Shown piece after piece: positions 1-7,354 of a stretch of 64,000 bases of DNA. The translations under genes and the position numbers were made by a program. The DNA lies in NCBI GenBank assembly GCA_003150485.1, contig QALX01000003.1, positions 1 to 64,000 of the forward strand, written 5' to 3'. Within the stretch, counting starts at the first letter, position 1. Every line of letters starts with the position of its first letter. The notes under the pieces were generated by a model. The model did not search any database, was not told where the DNA came from, and saw nothing but the letters and a program-made list of their open reading frames with translations. The stretch is from Clostridiales bacterium (lineage in GTDB: Bacteria; Bacillota; Clostridia; Oscillospirales; Oscillospiraceae).

Positions 1-246
1 ATGGCCGGAGGCCACCCAGGTCTGGGGGTTCATGAGGATGGCGGCGTCCAAGCCCACGTTGTAGGGGTTCTCCTGAACGAACTTCTTCCACCAGGCCCGC
101 TTGACATTATTTTTCAGCTCCACGCCCAGGGGGCCGTAGTCCCAGGTGTTGGCCAGGCCGCCGTAGATCTCGCTGCCGGAGAAGATAAAGCCCCGGCCCT
201 TGCACAGGGCGATGATTTTTTCCATGGTTTTCAGTTTGTTATCCAT
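1..246 (-). CDS. glyQS: Glycyl-tRNA synthetase, N-terminal part (cut by window edge)
   Basis: The first 82 residues of a single-chain class II glycyl-tRNA synthetase, which charges tRNA-Gly with glycine in the cytoplasm. The N-terminus contains the family pattern GRGFIFSGSEIYGG at about residues 17-30, then TWDYGPLG and the catalytic-domain stretch before NPQTW. The ATG at 246 is preceded by a GGAG ribosome site. The rest of the gene lies beyond position 1. A T-box leader upstream with a probable GGC specifier independently supports glycine as the substrate. Confidence 0.95.
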   Translation of the reverse strand, partial: MDNKLKTMEKIIALCKGRGFIFSGSEIYGGLANTWDYGPLGVELKNNVKRAWWKKFVQENPYNVGLDAAILMNPQTWVASGH

Positions 247-349
247 TGTAATAACTCCTTTTCTGCCGCCGCTGGCTGCGCGGCGCGATCCGACAGGGGG
301 CCGGGGACCGCTGCGGCGGGAATTGACGGTTGAACGAGGGGATGGGCAG

Positions 350-635
350 AAAAAACGCCCTAAGCAATTCCAAATTGCTTAGGGCGAACAGATGCTGTCC
401 GTGGTACCACCTAGCTTCAGAAGGCGGCGGCACAGCTGCCGCGCACATTCTGCACTCACTTACCCATAACGGCGGGGACCGGCGGCTTTTACTGAGGCCT
501 CGCGGAGAGGTCCGTTCCTGCCGCAGCTCCGGGACGCCTTCGCCGTAATCCCTTCGGCGGCCTTGCACCAAACTGGCCGCTCTCTGGCACCGGGATTCCG
601 GGTACTGTTTCCCATCCACGCTTTCTTCCGTATTG
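350..635 (-). promoter_or_regulatory. Glycine T-box leader with intrinsic terminator
   Basis: Upstream of glyQS the minus strand carries the T-box signature GGTGGTACCAC (about 401-411). It also has a Stem I distal region with an AGAGAGCGGC element near 575-590. A terminator hairpin follows at 356-385, with a perfect 10-bp-class stem and a T-run at 350-355. A likely specifier is GGC (538-536), placed six bases before GAGC in the lower Stem I. Uncharged tRNA-Gly would favour the antiterminator and let glyQS be transcribed. The specifier assignment is inference from alignment by eye to other T-boxes. Confidence 0.9.
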
Positions 636-641
636 TGAAGT

Positions 642-670
642 ATCGTACCATGTTTCCCGGCCCGTGTCAA
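642..670 (-). promoter_or_regulatory. Sigma-A promoter for T-box/glyQS
   Basis: The minus strand shows TTGACA (670-665), a 17-base spacer and TACGAT (647-642). This would start transcription near 635, just ahead of the T-box. Confidence 0.75.
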
Positions 671-689
671 GGGATGGAGGGCGGGGTTT

Positions 690-1628
690 TCAGTTGCCGG
701 TGGTGGTGGCGGCCTCGTCGGAATGGACCTGGGAGGTGTCCAGGGAGCCGTCCTCCCTCCAGGTGTAGGCGCCGAAGGCGGTGTCGCACTGGGTGCGACC
801 GCCGCCGGGGTTATAGGCGTCCCGGAGCTTGCCGGCCAGGTCGTCATAGCTGACGGTGAAGGTTACGATGCCCTCGGCGTAGCTCTGGAGGGCGTACTGG
901 CCGGAGATGAACACCACGCCGCCGCGGTCAAAGTAGAACAGATCGTTGTCCACCACGCCCTTCAGGTCGGCGGCGTCGATCCGGTCGAAGAACAGGCCGT
1001 CTGTTTCGTGGATCTGGTTGACGAAGCGGACGACGGTGTCCCGGGCCGTGTCTCCGACGCCGTCCCCCAAGTCGGCCAAGGTGAGGACCTGGCCGGTGGC
1101 CGCGTCGTAGTTGCGGGCGTAGCGGTAGTCAAAGCCGTGGGCGCCGCCGGTGTAGTTAGCCTCGTCCAGCACCAGGCTGATGATGGCGCTGTCACAGCGG
1201 GCCGTGGTGATGCCCAGGGCGTGGTAATAAGAGGTGTAGTAGCTGACCTCCGGGTTCTGGCGATCCTGCTGGTAGAGGGCGGCGGCCTCCCGGTAGTACT
1301 CCTCGGAGGTTTTTTGGAACGTCCCGGCGATCTGGTCCAGATCGGCCTGGATGGCGGCCTGGGCTTTCTCGCTGCCGGGGACGGAGACGGCGGCGCTGTT
1401 CCACTCACAGCTGAGCACCGTGGCCTGGCCGTCGTCGCTCTGATAGCGGCGAGTCTCCTTGGAGATGGTGACAGTGGGCGGTTCTGTGTCTGGAACAGCG
1501 GGCGAGGCGTCTGGTGGGGCGGATTCCACCGGGGTGGCAGAGGCGCTGCCGGGACCGGCGGCGGAGCCGCAGGCGGCCAGACACAGGGCCATCAGGACGG
1601 CCAGACACAGGGCGGAAAAGCGTTTCAT
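690..1628 (-). CDS. DUF3298/RsiV-like lipoprotein
   Basis: 312 aa. It begins with a lipoprotein signal peptide ending in a lipobox (LAAC, Cys at about residue 20), followed by a Ser/Pro/Ala-rich linker. The rest resembles the DUF4163 plus DUF3298 pair found in RsiV-type anti-sigma factors and related cell-surface proteins: an N-terminal YQSDDGQ segment, then the typical GGAHG motif in the middle and a C-terminal SYAEG/TFTVSYDDL segment. It is probably anchored on the outer face of the membrane. It is the second gene of a pair with the similar lipoprotein at 1698-2978, 69 bases apart. No sigma factor is next to either, so an anti-sigma role is not supported here. RBS GAGGAG precedes the ATG. 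Confidence 0.75.
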   Translation of the reverse strand: MKRFSALCLAVLMALCLAACGSAAGPGSASATPVESAPPDASPAVPDTEPPTVTISKETRRYQSDDGQATVLSCEWNSAAVSVPGSEKAQAAIQADLDQIAGTFQKTSEEYYREAAALYQQDRQNPEVSYYTSYYHALGITTARCDSAIISLVLDEANYTGGAHGFDYRYARNYDAATGQVLTLADLGDGVGDTARDTVVRFVNQIHETDGLFFDRIDAADLKGVVDNDLFYFDRGGVVFISGQYALQSYAEGIVTFTVSYDDLAGKLRDAYNPGGGRTQCDTAFGAYTWREDGSLDTSQVHSDEAATTTGN

Positions 1629-1697
1629 AAAAGGTACTCCTCTGGTCTCCTCTCCCCTGGAACGGGGAAAACGGAGCCTTTGTTCTCTCTGTTTGGA

Positions 1698-2978
1698 TCA
1701 GCTGGACAGGGCAAAGGTGCGAAGCACCCCCTCCACTTGACTGCTGAATGCGCTGTAGCGCTGGGCATTCTGGCTGCTGGCCCCTTCGAACTGGACGTCG
1801 GTGGGGTAGATAGCCACGTAGCTGACACCGCCGTTGATGCTCAGCAGCTCATAGTCGGGCCGGTCCACATAGCTTTCGTCGGAGAAGGTCTCCAGGGAGA
1901 ACAGCCAGCCGCCGCCCATTTCGCTGTAGCAGCCGTTTTCATAGAATGCGGTCAGATCGCTGTCCTGCTCCACGTAGACCTTGCCGGCCCACTCTTTGGG
2001 CAGGGAAAGGGTCCAGCCGTCGCCGGTGATTTTGCCGGAGCGGACCAGAAAATCCTGGGCCTGGAAAGCGGTTTGGCTGCTGTCGGCGGCGTCAGCCGAT
2101 ACAGTTTCCTGGTCCCCGGCGGCCAGCGGCGTGTTGGAGCTGCTGGGGAGGTAGCGGCGGTCCAGGGCATCCTCAAAGTCGTCGTAGAGGATGGGGAACT
2201 CCAGGGTGCCTTCGGCGTAGGTCTGAAGCTCGCACTCCCGGGAGAAAAAGACGATGCTGTCGTTGGTGAGATAAAAAGTGGGGGCGGCCTCGGTGGCCGA
2301 GCCGTTGAGGAGCTCCGCGCGCTCGGTGCCGTCCAGCACCGCGCGTTGGATGTTGGCCCGGTAGTCCTCAAAGAGACGGTCGGCGTGTTGGTCGGCCTGC
2401 TGGGTTACCAGCTCCGTGGCGGCGTCCCGAAAACGGTCCCCCAGCATGGCGAAGGTGAGCTGCTGTCCGGTGTCGGTGCGGTAGTTCTTTGCACTGCGGT
2501 AATCGCTGACATGGGGGCCGCCGTCGCTGGTGATCTGGTCGGTGCGGATGCTGATCACTGCCTCGTCGGTGCGCTGGATGGACAGGTTCAGCTGGGAGGA
2601 CAGAGGGAGCTGAGTCAGATCATTCTGCTGATATGCCTCATGGGCAAGGGAAAACAATTTCTCCTTGGCGTAGTGTACCAGCTGGGTTTGAATGGTGGCG
2701 TCCAGATCGGCCTGGATGGCGTTCTGGGCGGTGGCATTGCCGGAGATGGACACGATGGGCCGGTCGTAGCCGTATTCCACCAGCACCTGGCCGTCGACAG
2801 CGGTGAGCTGCTGCTCCACCCGGGTCAGCTGAATCCGGATGGAGGACGAGGCGGTATCAGCCAGCCTGCTGCTGGCAGCGGGGACGGATGACGCTGGGCT
2901 GGAGGAGCCACTGTGATGACAGCCGATCAGCGCCAGCGCCAGCAGGCCGCACACCAGTGCGGTCATCATATACTTCAT
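1698..2978 (-). CDS. DUF4163/DUF3298 lipoprotein with C-terminal extension
   Basis: 426 aa. The signal peptide ends in a lipobox (LIGC), so the protein should be lipid-anchored outside the membrane. The first 270 residues parallel the neighbouring 312-aa lipoprotein: AQNAIQADLDATIQ, a GGPHVSDYRSAKNY segment equivalent to GGAHG, and a YAEGTLEFPILYDDF stretch. The two genes therefore look like an ancient tandem duplication. The last 130 residues are extra, with a tryptophan-rich LPKEWAGKVYVE start, and I do not recognise them. RBS AGGAGG is seven bases from the ATG. Function unknown beyond a surface sensor or binding role, which is inference. Confidence 0.7.
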   Translation of the reverse strand: MKYMMTALVCGLLALALIGCHHSGSSSPASSVPAASSRLADTASSSIRIQLTRVEQQLTAVDGQVLVEYGYDRPIVSISGNATAQNAIQADLDATIQTQLVHYAKEKLFSLAHEAYQQNDLTQLPLSSQLNLSIQRTDEAVISIRTDQITSDGGPHVSDYRSAKNYRTDTGQQLTFAMLGDRFRDAATELVTQQADQHADRLFEDYRANIQRAVLDGTERAELLNGSATEAAPTFYLTNDSIVFFSRECELQTYAEGTLEFPILYDDFEDALDRRYLPSSSNTPLAAGDQETVSADAADSSQTAFQAQDFLVRSGKITGDGWTLSLPKEWAGKVYVEQDSDLTAFYENGCYSEMGGGWLFSLETFSDESYVDRPDYELLSINGGVSYVAIYPTDVQFEGASSQNAQRYSAFSSQVEGVLRTFALSS

Positions 2979-3023
2979 AGGAGATCCTCCTGAAAATGGG
3001 CAAAGTTACAATCATATGCGAAT

Positions 3024-3052
3024 AGTTTAGCGGAAATAACCGGCGAAGGCAA
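3024..3052 (-). promoter_or_regulatory. Probable promoter of the lipoprotein pair
   Basis: TTGCCT (3052-3047), a 17-base spacer and TAAACT (3029-3024) on the minus strand, 45 bases ahead of the ATG at 2978. It is the best sigma-A match in this gap. Confidence 0.5.
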
Positions 3053-3183
3053 CAACAATCTCGTTACAAATGGCCGGATTTTCTGACAAATGGATACAAA
3101 GAAGCCGGTAAACAGTGGAAATCGTTTGTGGAATCGGGCGCAGGTTTTTGGTAGAATAGATATAACAGGAAAGGAGAGGCTGT

Positions 3184-3579
3184 ATGGACAGAAACGCTCT
3201 TTTTAAATGGACAAAGGAACAGTTTGGCACAGACCCGGAGTATCTCTGGGCGCGATACCCCGGATATGCCGTTCTGCGAAATGGCGGGAACCGGAAGTGG
3301 TACGCCCTGATTATGGATGTTCCCAGAGGCAGGCTGGGAGTGTCTGGAAACGGGACCGTGGATATTGTGGATGTGAAGTGCGGCCCGATTGTCAGCGGCT
3401 CTCTGCGCCGGGGACAGGGGTTCCTTCCGGCATACCATATGAATCGAGAGAACTGGGTCAGTGTTCTGCTGGATGGCACAGTGCCGGAGGAAGAGATCAA
3501 AAGGCTGATTGAGCTGAGCTATGAGCTGACTGCCCCGAAGCAAAAGCGGGCGTCCCGGCAGAAGCGCTGCGAGCCTTGA
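3184..3579 (+). CDS. MmcQ/YjbR family protein
   Basis: 131 aa with the YjbR/CyaY-like fold pattern: an N-terminal helix with a GTDPEYLWARYPGYAVLR segment, a central strand with KWYALIMDV, the PAYHMNRENWVSV block and a final helix LIELSYEL. These proteins are small, cytoplasmic and often called DNA-binding, but their biochemical role is unproven. RBS GGAGAGG lies just upstream of the ATG. It is monocistronic and closed by a strong terminator. A second YjbR protein is encoded at 20848-21234. Confidence 0.85.
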   Translation: MDRNALFKWTKEQFGTDPEYLWARYPGYAVLRNGGNRKWYALIMDVPRGRLGVSGNGTVDIVDVKCGPIVSGSLRRGQGFLPAYHMNRENWVSVLLDGTVPEEEIKRLIELSYELTAPKQKRASRQKRCEP

Positions 3580-3628
3580 AACAGAGATGTGCACTGTCCG
3601 GTTGGCCCGCCGCTGCGGCGGAACAGAT

Positions 3629-3666
3629 AAGAGAGCGAAAGCGGTGTGCGCTTTCGCTCTCTTTTG
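3629..3666 (+). terminator. Intrinsic terminator after the YjbR gene
   Basis: A 12-bp stem, AGAGCGAAAGC paired with GCTTTCGCTCT, is followed by TTTT. The stem is nearly perfect. Confidence 0.85.
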
Positions 3667-3708
3667 CTTATGGAAACCATAGTCGGGCAGAGATTAAAAT
3701 GCCTCGGT

Positions 3709-4596
3709 TCAGAGGCGTTTTTCCAGCAGGAAACGCACCGGCAGACCCTGCTTCCGGCGCCACCAGACGTAGTTGAGCACGTTGCCCAGGATCACGATAT
3801 TGCCGCACAGGTACAGCCACACCATCAGGATGATCACCGAGGCCAGGGACCCATACACGGTGGAGTACCGGGCAGAGAAGTTGATAAAGGTGGAGAACAG
3901 GGCGCTGGCGCCCACCAGGAGGACGGCGATGCTGACGGCGCCCTTCACCACCGGCGGCCGCTTGTTGCCCCAGGGGGCGGTGACCCGGTACAGGAGGGTC
4001 AGGAACAGCAGTGCCACGCCGAACAGGATCAGCAGCCGGATCCACTTCAGGTTGGTGGGAAGGGGCAGCATATAGAACAGGTTGCGGAACCACTGGAAAA
4101 ACCAGTTCCCGGTCAGCACCACGATCAGGGACACATACACCAGCACCAGCAGCAGCACCGAGAAGAGCAGAGAGGTGAGCATATACCAGATGCCCCGGAA
4201 GGTCCGGCGGCCGTAGATCTCCGCCGAGATGGACAACAGACTGCGGAAGGCGGCGGAGGAGGCAGTGATGGACATGATCAGCCCGGCCAGAAACAGGCCG
4301 ATGGACTGGCGGGAGAGCACGTAGGTCACGTAGTCCGAGATCAGCTCGAAAGACTGGGCGGGGACGATGGTTTTGAGGAAAGCGGTGACCATCTCGGACT
4401 CCAGGGGCAGCCAGCCCACTGCGGAGATTACCATAATCAGCAGGGGGAACAGGGTCAGCAGCAGGTAATAGGCCAGCTCTGCGGAGCTGCGGGAGACCCG
4501 CCGGTCCAGATACACCTCGATCACGTCCACCACAAAGGCCACCACCGGGTAGCGCTCCTTGAGCCGGTCCAGGTATTCGTACAGTTTCTCTTCCAA
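3709..4596 (-). CDS. YihY/BrkB family membrane protein
   Basis: 295 aa with about six transmembrane helices. The family hallmark SSAELAYYLLLTLFPLLI follows the first cytoplasmic segment, and ASSAAFRSLLSI and a late PGALASVI-type helix (YGSLASVIILMVWLY) are present. The family was once annotated as ribonuclease BN, but it is an inner-membrane protein of unknown transport or envelope function. The start is TTG at 4596, chosen because GGAGG sits seven bases upstream and the N-terminus aligns with the family. It is transcribed away from rpsT's terminator. Confidence 0.85.
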   Translation of the reverse strand: MEEKLYEYLDRLKERYPVVAFVVDVIEVYLDRRVSRSSAELAYYLLLTLFPLLIMVISAVGWLPLESEMVTAFLKTIVPAQSFELISDYVTYVLSRQSIGLFLAGLIMSITASSAAFRSLLSISAEIYGRRTFRGIWYMLTSLLFSVLLLVLVYVSLIVVLTGNWFFQWFRNLFYMLPLPTNLKWIRLLILFGVALLFLTLLYRVTAPWGNKRPPVVKGAVSIAVLLVGASALFSTFINFSARYSTVYGSLASVIILMVWLYLCGNIVILGNVLNYVWWRRKQGLPVRFLLEKRL

Positions 4597-4644
4597 TCAG
4601 CCACCTCCCGTTGCGGTGTGGGGTTCCTTGGGTACAATTCCAAT

Positions 4645-4673
4645 ATTATACGCTATTCTGGCCCGAAAAGCCA
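4645..4673 (-). promoter_or_regulatory. Probable promoter of the BrkB-family gene
   Basis: A good TATAAT (4650-4645) lies 17 bases from a weak -35 (TGGCTT, 4673-4668) on the minus strand. Confidence 0.45.
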
Positions 4674-4674
4674 G

Positions 4675-4703
4675 CAAAAAACCGCCTGTACAAAACAGAC
4701 GGC
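4675..4703 (-). terminator. rpsT terminator
   Basis: On the minus strand CCGTCTG and CAGGCGG pair around a seven-base loop, followed by six T. Confidence 0.8.
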
Positions 4704-4729
4704 TCATGCATCACAAAATGTTTTGTTGA

Positions 4730-4996
4730 TTAGCCCTCGATGGCGTTGAGCTTGATGGTCAGCTGGTGCTTTCTGCGGGCGGCCTTGTTCTTGTGCATCA
4801 GGCCGGTGGCAGCAGCCTTGTCCACGTGCTTCACGGCGACCTTGTAAGCGGCGGTGGCCTCTTCCTGGGTGCCCTCTGCGACGGCGGCATCAAACTTCTT
4901 CAGTGCGGTCTTCACGGCGGAGACAGCAGCCTTGTTACGAGCGGCCTTGGTTTCGTTCACCAGTACGCGCTTTTTAGCAGACTTGATATTCGGCAA
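4730..4996 (-). CDS. rpsT: Ribosomal protein S20
   Basis: 88 aa, the normal length. It starts MPNIKSAKKRVLVNE and is rich in Lys and Ala, with the conserved ending in HKNKAARRKHQLT. S20 binds the 5' domain of 16S rRNA during 30S assembly. It diverges from gpr, an arrangement also seen in Bacillus. RBS GAGGAGG precedes the ATG. Confidence 0.97.
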   Translation of the reverse strand: MPNIKSAKKRVLVNETKAARNKAAVSAVKTALKKFDAAVAEGTQEEATAAYKVAVKHVDKAAATGLMHKNKAARRKHQLTIKLNAIEG

Positions 4997-5059
4997 ACCA
5001 AAAACCTCCTCTATCCTGAAAAATAGCAGGGGTGGAGAAAAACACCCGTGCGGTTTTCT

Positions 5060-5088
5060 ATTATAGCATCAGCGATAGGATATTGCAA
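5060..5088 (-). promoter_or_regulatory. rpsT sigma-A promoter
   Basis: TTGCAA (5088-5083), a 17-base spacer and a perfect TATAAT (5065-5060) on the minus strand. Confidence 0.8.
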
Positions 5089-5126
5089 CGGTTTTCCGAA
5101 AAAAATATAATTTTTCCCGGGAGACG

Positions 5127-5156
5127 GCATAGCCCGGGGCTGAAACGCCCATACTA
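5127..5156 (+). promoter_or_regulatory. Forespore (sigma-F/sigma-G) promoter of gpr
   Basis: GCATA (5127-5131), an 18-base spacer and CATACTA (5150-5156) match the known forespore consensus GHATR-N17/18-CATHHTA. It lies 37 bases ahead of the gpr ATG, as expected for a spore protease made in the forespore. Confidence 0.75.
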
Positions 5157-5192
5157 ACCTATCAACGGAATCAGACAGAGGAGGGCCAGCAT

Positions 5193-6086
5193 ATGGAGTG
5201 GAACCAGGGCATCAGAACCGACCTTGCCATGGAGGCGGTGGAGCTGCGGGGGGTGAAGCCCGGAGCGGTGGGGGCTCAGCGGGGGGTCTCCCTGCGGGAG
5301 TACGACCGGGATGGGATTCCGGTGACCGAGGTGAGGGTTCTGGACCAGGAGGGGGCCAGTCAGCTGGGCAAGCCGGTGGGCACCTATCTGACCCTGACCC
5401 TGGGCCAGCTCCCCGGCCACACCGGCGACACCTTTGAACGTACCGTTCGGGCGGTGGCGGAGGAATTGCGGAAGCTGCTGCCACAGGAGGAAAGCCGTCC
5501 TGCCCTGGTCATCGGACTGGGCAACCGGGACATCACCCCGGACGCGGTGGGACCCATCGCCGTGGACTGCACCCTGGCTACCCGGCATCTGATCCACCAG
5601 GCGGCGGAGTACTTTGGGGACTACCGGCCGGTGGCGGCGGTGGCCGCCGGGGTGGTGGGCAGCACCGGCGTGGAGAGCGCAGAGCTGATCCGGGCCCTGG
5701 TCCGGGAAATTGAACCGGGCTTTGTCATCGCCATCGACGCCCTGGCCTCCCGGTCCGCCCAGCGGCTGGGCAAGACGGTCCAGATCGCGGACACCGGCAT
5801 CACCCCCGGCTCCGGGGTGGGCAATGCCCGGGCGGAGCTGAGCCGGCAGACGTTGGGGATTCCCGTTATCGCCCTGGGGGTGCCTACGGTGGTGGACGCC
5901 GGGACCCTGGCGGCGGACCTGTCCGGCCGAGAGCCGGACGGAGATCTGGAGCTGGAGCGGATGATGGTCACCCCGCGGGAGATCGATACCCTGGCGGCGG
6001 ATACCGGCAAGGTAGTGGGTTACGGCGTCAGCCTGGCCCTCCAGACCGGGTTGGATGTAGCAGATCTGGAGCTGCTGCTGGGCTAG
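5193..6086 (+). CDS. gpr: Germination (GPR) endopeptidase
   Basis: 297 aa. GPR is made as an inactive zymogen in the forespore and degrades small acid-soluble spore proteins during germination. The N-terminal RTDLAMEA is the characteristic propeptide/processing region. GLGNRDITPDAVGP (about 108-121) and IAIDALASRS (about 179-188) hold the two family aspartates thought to be catalytic (D117 and D182 here). The ending is shorter than in Bacillus, but the fold motifs are all present. RBS GAGGAG lies upstream. The sigma-F/G-type promoter and the rpsT neighbour agree with the call. Confidence 0.95.
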   Translation: MEWNQGIRTDLAMEAVELRGVKPGAVGAQRGVSLREYDRDGIPVTEVRVLDQEGASQLGKPVGTYLTLTLGQLPGHTGDTFERTVRAVAEELRKLLPQEESRPALVIGLGNRDITPDAVGPIAVDCTLATRHLIHQAAEYFGDYRPVAAVAAGVVGSTGVESAELIRALVREIEPGFVIAIDALASRSAQRLGKTVQIADTGITPGSGVGNARAELSRQTLGIPVIALGVPTVVDAGTLAADLSGREPDGDLELERMMVTPREIDTLAADTGKVVGYGVSLALQTGLDVADLELLLG

Positions 6087-6218
6087 ACCGTTTTTTAACA
6101 AAGCCTTCACATTCCGGTCATGATTTTGTCGTAATTCTATTGTATTCTACCATCGAAGCAGGGGACAACTGCTTCACCCCCTCTCTTTTTCTCTTTTCTT
6201 TCTCTTTTCTAAAGAAAA

Positions 6219-6248
6219 CGCCCGGTCCGGTTAGGATCGGGCGTTTTT
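6219..6248 (+). terminator. Terminator downstream of gpr
   Basis: CGCCCGGTCC pairs with GGATCGGGCG (one wobble or mismatch), followed by TTTTT. The 130 bases between gpr and this hairpin hold a long pyrimidine tract (about 6175-6212) and a small GAAGCAG/CTGCTTC hairpin, with no gene. Confidence 0.75.
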
Positions 6249-6309
6249 CGTTCCCGGAAACAGAAGGGCTGCGCCCTCTCAGGCACAGCCCTTCTGAACA
6301 GACAGCGGG

Positions 6310-6468
6310 TCAGTCGGCGTCCAGCTCGAACTGGATTTTCTCGTTCTTTTTGCCCTCCTCCGGCGCGAAGGAGAGGTGGCTGCACAGGTGCTCTACCACG
6401 CCCACAAAGGCGCAGAAGGCGGCGAAGATAGCCGCCAGGCTGACGATGATTCTAACCAGATGTTTCAT
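6310..6468 (-). CDS. Small single-span membrane protein, unknown function
   Basis: 52 aa, starting MKHLVRIIVSLAAIF. One hydrophobic helix (about residues 4-26) is followed by a charged tail with EEGKKNEK and the end FELDAD. The ATG at 6468 has GGAGGAACG directly upstream, a strong ribosome site, which is the main reason to believe the gene. It lies 69 bases downstream of the HD-domain gene on the same strand and may be cotranscribed. I do not recognise a family. Confidence 0.65.
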   Translation of the reverse strand: MKHLVRIIVSLAAIFAAFCAFVGVVEHLCSHLSFAPEEGKKNEKIQFELDAD

Positions 6469-6537
6469 AATCGTTCCTCCCAAAAGCAGGGTATACGTGG
6501 GCCCGCTGGGGCCAGGGGTTGTAGAAAGGCGGCGGGG

Positions 6538-7218
6538 TTACTCCCAGACCCGGGCCATCTCCGCCTGGTGTTTTTTCATCTCGGGGACAAAGGCGGGCAT
6601 CAGGGGCAGGCCGGTGATGGGCTGATAGCGGTTGTACAATTCCTGGGCGAAGTCCGCCCGGGCTGTGCTGGAGGTCCGGCGCAGAAAACGCACGTCCAGA
6701 TCCCAGATGCGCACCCGGTCCAGTCCGTCTGCGTCCTTGAGCAGCTGGGCAATGGTCAGGGCCCGGTCCATATCCTGAGGATGGTACTTTTGCAGGATGG
6801 CGGACAGCTCCTTCTCCTTCCGGGAGTGGGCCTCTACGGCGGCCTGGAGGATCAGCAGGTCTTCGCCGGTGCGGCCGGTGACCAGGCCGATGAAGCGGGC
6901 GGCGGTGCTGCCGTGGACAAAGTCCAGCCCGTCCCGGGTGCGGCCGATGTCGTGGTAGGCACAGGCGTCCAGCAGCAGGCCGGTGTCCGCCTGGCTCAGC
7001 GCCTCGTCCATGGCGCACATGGCGCCGTGACAAAGGGTGCGCTCGATGTGGCCGATGCCGTGAATATCGCTTTCATAGAGCACGCCCAGGTTCAGCTCCT
7101 CCACCGCCTGGAGGAAGAGCGGGTAGAACGCCCAGCCCTGAAACCGGTCCACCAGAGGCTGAAACTGTGCCCAGTCCCGTTTGTCCAACAGATCCAGCAA
7201 AATGCTGTTTCGTCGCAT
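6538..7218 (-). CDS. HD-domain phosphohydrolase
   Basis: 226 aa from the ATG at 7218, which has GGAGG ten bases upstream. The open frame continues upstream but lacks any better start. HD-superfamily metal ligands are visible: HGIGHIERT (53-57), AYHDIGR (HD at 89-90), VHG (102), and a later LKDADGLDR (about residue 160) that supplies the final Asp. Such proteins hydrolyse phosphomonoesters or nucleotides in the cytoplasm. The substrate cannot be told from sequence. The gene is preceded by an AT-rich promoter region and followed by the 52-aa membrane peptide. Confidence 0.85.
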   Translation of the reverse strand: MRRNSILLDLLDKRDWAQFQPLVDRFQGWAFYPLFLQAVEELNLGVLYESDIHGIGHIERTLCHGAMCAMDEALSQADTGLLLDACAYHDIGRTRDGLDFVHGSTAARFIGLVTGRTGEDLLILQAAVEAHSRKEKELSAILQKYHPQDMDRALTIAQLLKDADGLDRVRIWDLDVRFLRRTSSTARADFAQELYNRYQPITGLPLMPAFVPEMKKHQAEMARVWE

Positions 7219-7312
7219 AAATCCCTTCGCCTCCTCTGTGGTTCTAAAATATTTTTTATCATAACACGGATGAGAGCGGGAAACAAGGCTAAAAGAAGAA
7301 GGTTTTGTGAAC

Positions 7313-7345
7313 AAAAAAGAAGGTGCAGTCCACTGCACCTTCTTT
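7313..7345 (-). terminator. ilvD terminator
   Basis: AAGAAGGTGCAGT and ACTGCACCTTCTT pair around a two- to four-base loop, with T-runs on both sides. It can act in both directions but serves ilvD on the minus strand. Confidence 0.85.
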
Positions 7346-7354
7346 TGCGGGAAA

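Noticed and set aside
723..2891. A 722-residue open frame on the plus strand, antisense to both lipoprotein genes
   Set aside because: It is Gly/Val/Ala-rich, has no family motifs and mirrors the third-codon GC bias of the real minus-strand genes. Both opposite genes have lipoboxes and ribosome sites.
6100..6248. A small RNA between gpr and the following terminator
   Set aside because: A hairpin and pyrimidine tract exist, but I could not find a -35/-10 pair at proper spacing, so it is better read as the gpr 3' region.
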